Positions 62,159-64,000 of a stretch of DNA of 64,000 nucleotides are shown in pieces. The stretch lies in the NCBI RefSeq assembly GCF_029761935.1, contig NZ_CP121699.1:1674001-1738000 (forward strand). Direction: 5' to 3'. Each line of letters starts with the position of its first letter. Position 1 is the stretch's first letter. The notes below the pieces were generated by a model, which saw only the letters and a list, made by a program, of their open reading frames with translations, was not told the origin of the DNA and searched no databases. This stretch comes from Microbacterium testaceum (GTDB lineage: Bacteria; Actinomycetota; Actinomycetes; Actinomycetales; Microbacteriaceae). The translations under genes and the position numbers were made by a program.

Positions 62159-64000
62159 GTGACCGAGACCGCCCCGACCCCCGTCTTCGACTACTTCAGC
62201 CAGGTCGACCTGCCCACCCCGACGCTCTCCGACGACGAGGTGCAGCGTCTGTTCGCCGACACGTTCGGCGTCGAGATCGACGTGCAGGCGCTCGGCAGCC
62301 AGCAGGACCAGAACTTCCGCGTCTTCGCCCGGGGCTCGACCGACCCTCTCGGCGTACTGAAGCTCAGCAACCCCGTCTTCAGCGAGGCCGAGATCGAGAT
62401 GCAGGATGCCGCGGCGGCTCTCGTCGCCGAGCGGAGCCCCCACGTGCGTATCCCGCGCATCGTCGAGGGGCCGCGCGGCGCGATGTCGACGTGGTGGGAG
62501 TCGAGCCAGGGCAGCATCCACGCACGCGTGATCGAGAACATCGCCGGGCGCACGCTCATGGGTTCGGGCTACCTCTCCCCCGCCGTCGTCGAGGGGATGG
62601 GCGCCCTGTCGGGGGCGGTGAGCCTGTCGCTCGCCGACTTCACCCACCCCGCGAGCGGCCGGGTGCTGCAGTGGGACCTCCGCCACGCCGGGCGCGTCAT
62701 CGACACCCTGCTCCCGCTCGAACCGGATGCCGAGGTGCGAGACGTCGTGCAGCGCGCCGCCGACGCCGCCCGCGCGGCCCTCGCCCCCGTGCAGGACGCC
62801 CTGCCCGTGCAGGCCGGACACTTCGACGTCACCGACGACAACGTGCTGCCCGCCCCCGGAGAGACGGTGCCCGACGCGGTCATCGACTTCGGCGACGTGT
62901 GCGCGTCGTGGCGCGTGGGCGAGATCGCCGTGACCGTGTCGTCGGTACTGCACCACGACGGCGCGACCCCCGAGAGCGCCTTCCCCGCCATCCGCGCGTT
63001 CGACCGCCTGCGCGACCTGAGCGACGACGAGCTCACGGCGCTCTGGCCGCTCGTCATCCTCCGCGGCGCGGTGCTCGTGCTCAGCGGGCGCGCGCAGGTG
63101 CGCCTCGACGACGAGAACGCCTACGCCACCGTCGCGCTCGACCGCGAGTTCCGGATCCTGGTGCAGGCGGCATCCGTTCCGATCCCCGTGATCACCGCCG
63201 CGACCCGGGCGGCGCTGGGGCGTTCCCGCGCCGAAGCGCCCGCGTGGACCGGCACTTCGGTGCTGTCGCTCGGCCACCACGTCGAGCTCGACGCCTCGAC
63301 GGAGTCACCGCTGAACGACGCGGGCGCCTGGCTCGACGCCGCCACCCTCGACGACGCGGCTCTCGCCGCCCTCGACGCGGGCGCCGACGTCGTGACCGTG
63401 CCCGCGTGGCGCGCGCGGTTGACCGGAACGACGGACCCGCTTCCCTCGACGCCCGAGACCGTGCCGACGGACGTGCTCGTGTGGCTCGCGTCACCGGTCA
63501 CCCTCGATCGGAGCGAGCGCAACGAGCACGGGTCGCAGATCGTGACGACGGATGCCGGGACCCTGGCGATCGGCGGAGTGCCCGCCGCCGCGGCATCCGG
63601 AACCCTTCCGGCGCGCACCCGTCTGTCGATGCGCCGCTCGCTCGGCGGACTCGTCCCCCCGACGCGCACCACGCCCGCCCTCGCCGCCGCCTGGCGCGAG
63701 GTGGCCGGCGACCCCGGCGCCGTGATCGGCGCGCCCGCCGCGGCCCCGGTCGACGACGACGTGCTCGAGCGACGCCACGAGGTGCTCGCCGAGGTGCAGG
63801 AGCACTACTACGCGGCCCCTCCCCGCATCGAGCGCGGGTGGCGCGAACACCTGATCGACGTGAACGGCCGGGTCTACCTCGACATGGTCAACAACGTCGC
63901 CTCGGTCGGCCACGCGCACCCCCGAGTGGTCGAAGCCGGCTCCCGCCAGATGCACCTGCTGAACACCAACTCGCGCTTCCATTACCGCGCGATCACCGAC
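62159..64000 (+). CDS. Fused APH-type kinase and class III PLP enzyme (partial)
   Basis: Open to the right edge, 614 codons visible. Residues ~20-330 are an aminoglycoside-phosphotransferase-like kinase: Brenner motif HFDVTDDN at 221-228 and DFGDV at 243-247 are intact. Residues ~330-530 are a linker domain I do not recognise. From ~555 a class III aminotransferase fold begins (WREHLIDVNGRVYLDMVNN, HAHPRVVEAGSRQM). Fusions of this kind phosphorylate an amino alcohol and then eliminate phosphate and ammonia, as in phosphoethanolamine or phosphohydroxylysine lyases. GTG start; downstream of the amidase, so same operon. Confidence 0.88.
   Translation, partial: MTETAPTPVFDYFSQVDLPTPTLSDDEVQRLFADTFGVEIDVQALGSQQDQNFRVFARGSTDPLGVLKLSNPVFSEAEIEMQDAAAALVAERSPHVRIPRIVEGPRGAMSTWWESSQGSIHARVIENIAGRTLMGSGYLSPAVVEGMGALSGAVSLSLADFTHPASGRVLQWDLRHAGRVIDTLLPLEPDAEVRDVVQRAADAARAALAPVQDALPVQAGHFDVTDDNVLPAPGETVPDAVIDFGDVCASWRVGEIAVTVSSVLHHDGATPESAFPAIRAFDRLRDLSDDELTALWPLVILRGAVLVLSGRAQVRLDDENAYATVALDREFRILVQAASVPIPVITAATRAALGRSRAEAPAWTGTSVLSLGHHVELDASTESPLNDAGAWLDAATLDDAALAALDAGADVVTVPAWRARLTGTTDPLPSTPETVPTDVLVWLASPVTLDRSERNEHGSQIVTTDAGTLAIGGVPAAAASGTLPARTRLSMRRSLGGLVPPTRTTPALAAAWREVAGDPGAVIGAPAAAPVDDDVLERRHEVLAEVQEHYYAAPPRIERGWREHLIDVNGRVYLDMVNNVASVGHAHPRVVEAGSRQMHLLNTNSRFHYRAITD

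Overview
The window is a 64 kb piece of a high-GC actinobacterial chromosome. It most likely comes from Microbacterium or a close Microbacteriaceae relative. The evidence is GC-rich third codon positions, an rpoB N-terminus beginning at a TTG codon, three small DUF7882-type proteins, a long Lhr helicase, fused PxpB-PxpC, and many genes that start 6-7 bases after a TAnnnT -10 box and so look leaderless. I see no rRNA, tRNA, insertion sequence, prophage or CRISPR array, and no gene-free stretch longer than 300 bases.

Layout. 1-669: 5' end of rpoB (minus strand) and its promoter. 670-6279: 5-oxoproline catabolism (pxpA, fused pxpBC), a spermidine-synthase-like methyltransferase, a TPR protein, a SprT-like metalloprotein, a ComB-like protein and an SRPBCC-like protein. 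6292-8176: NarL-type two-component system. 8285-16805: Lrp/AsnC regulator, DUF6421 protein, SDR, MFS transporter, SNF2 helicase with SWIM zinc finger, and a beta-eliminating lyase. 16879-25837: M3 peptidase, Nudix protein, esterase, and the lhr-nei2 DNA repair pair. 26042-30888: small metabolic and membrane proteins, including a frameshifted single-TM gene. 30895-40722: divergent alpha-galactosidase and ROK regulator, then the treX-treY-treZ trehalose operon. 40813-48225: hypothetical proteins, a small alarmone synthetase, three DUF7882 paralogs, two MarR regulators, a hydrolase and a FUSC protein. 48244-54617: sugar operon (solute-binding protein, two permeases, class II aldolase, ADP-dependent sugar kinase) with a divergent DeoR regulator. 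54730-64000: an amide or amino-alcohol catabolic region (APC permease, amidohydrolase, TetR regulator, amidase, and a kinase fused to a class III PLP enzyme that runs off the end). A DUF1206 gene and a PAP2 gene lie inside it.

Three regulatory networks stand out. First, five promoters (sprT-like, MFS, M3 peptidase, esterase, lhr-nei2) match the RecA-independent DNA-damage (PafBC) consensus with exact spacing. Second, a 19-bp palindromic operator (17 of 19 bases identical) precedes both the amidohydrolase-permease operon and the amidase-kinase/lyase operon. With the TetR gene beside it, this suggests one catabolic regulon. Third, tightly convergent gene pairs often end in hairpins that contain both stop codons. 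A 7-mer, GGATGCC/GGCATCC, is strongly over-represented and forces otherwise rare Asp and Ala codons.
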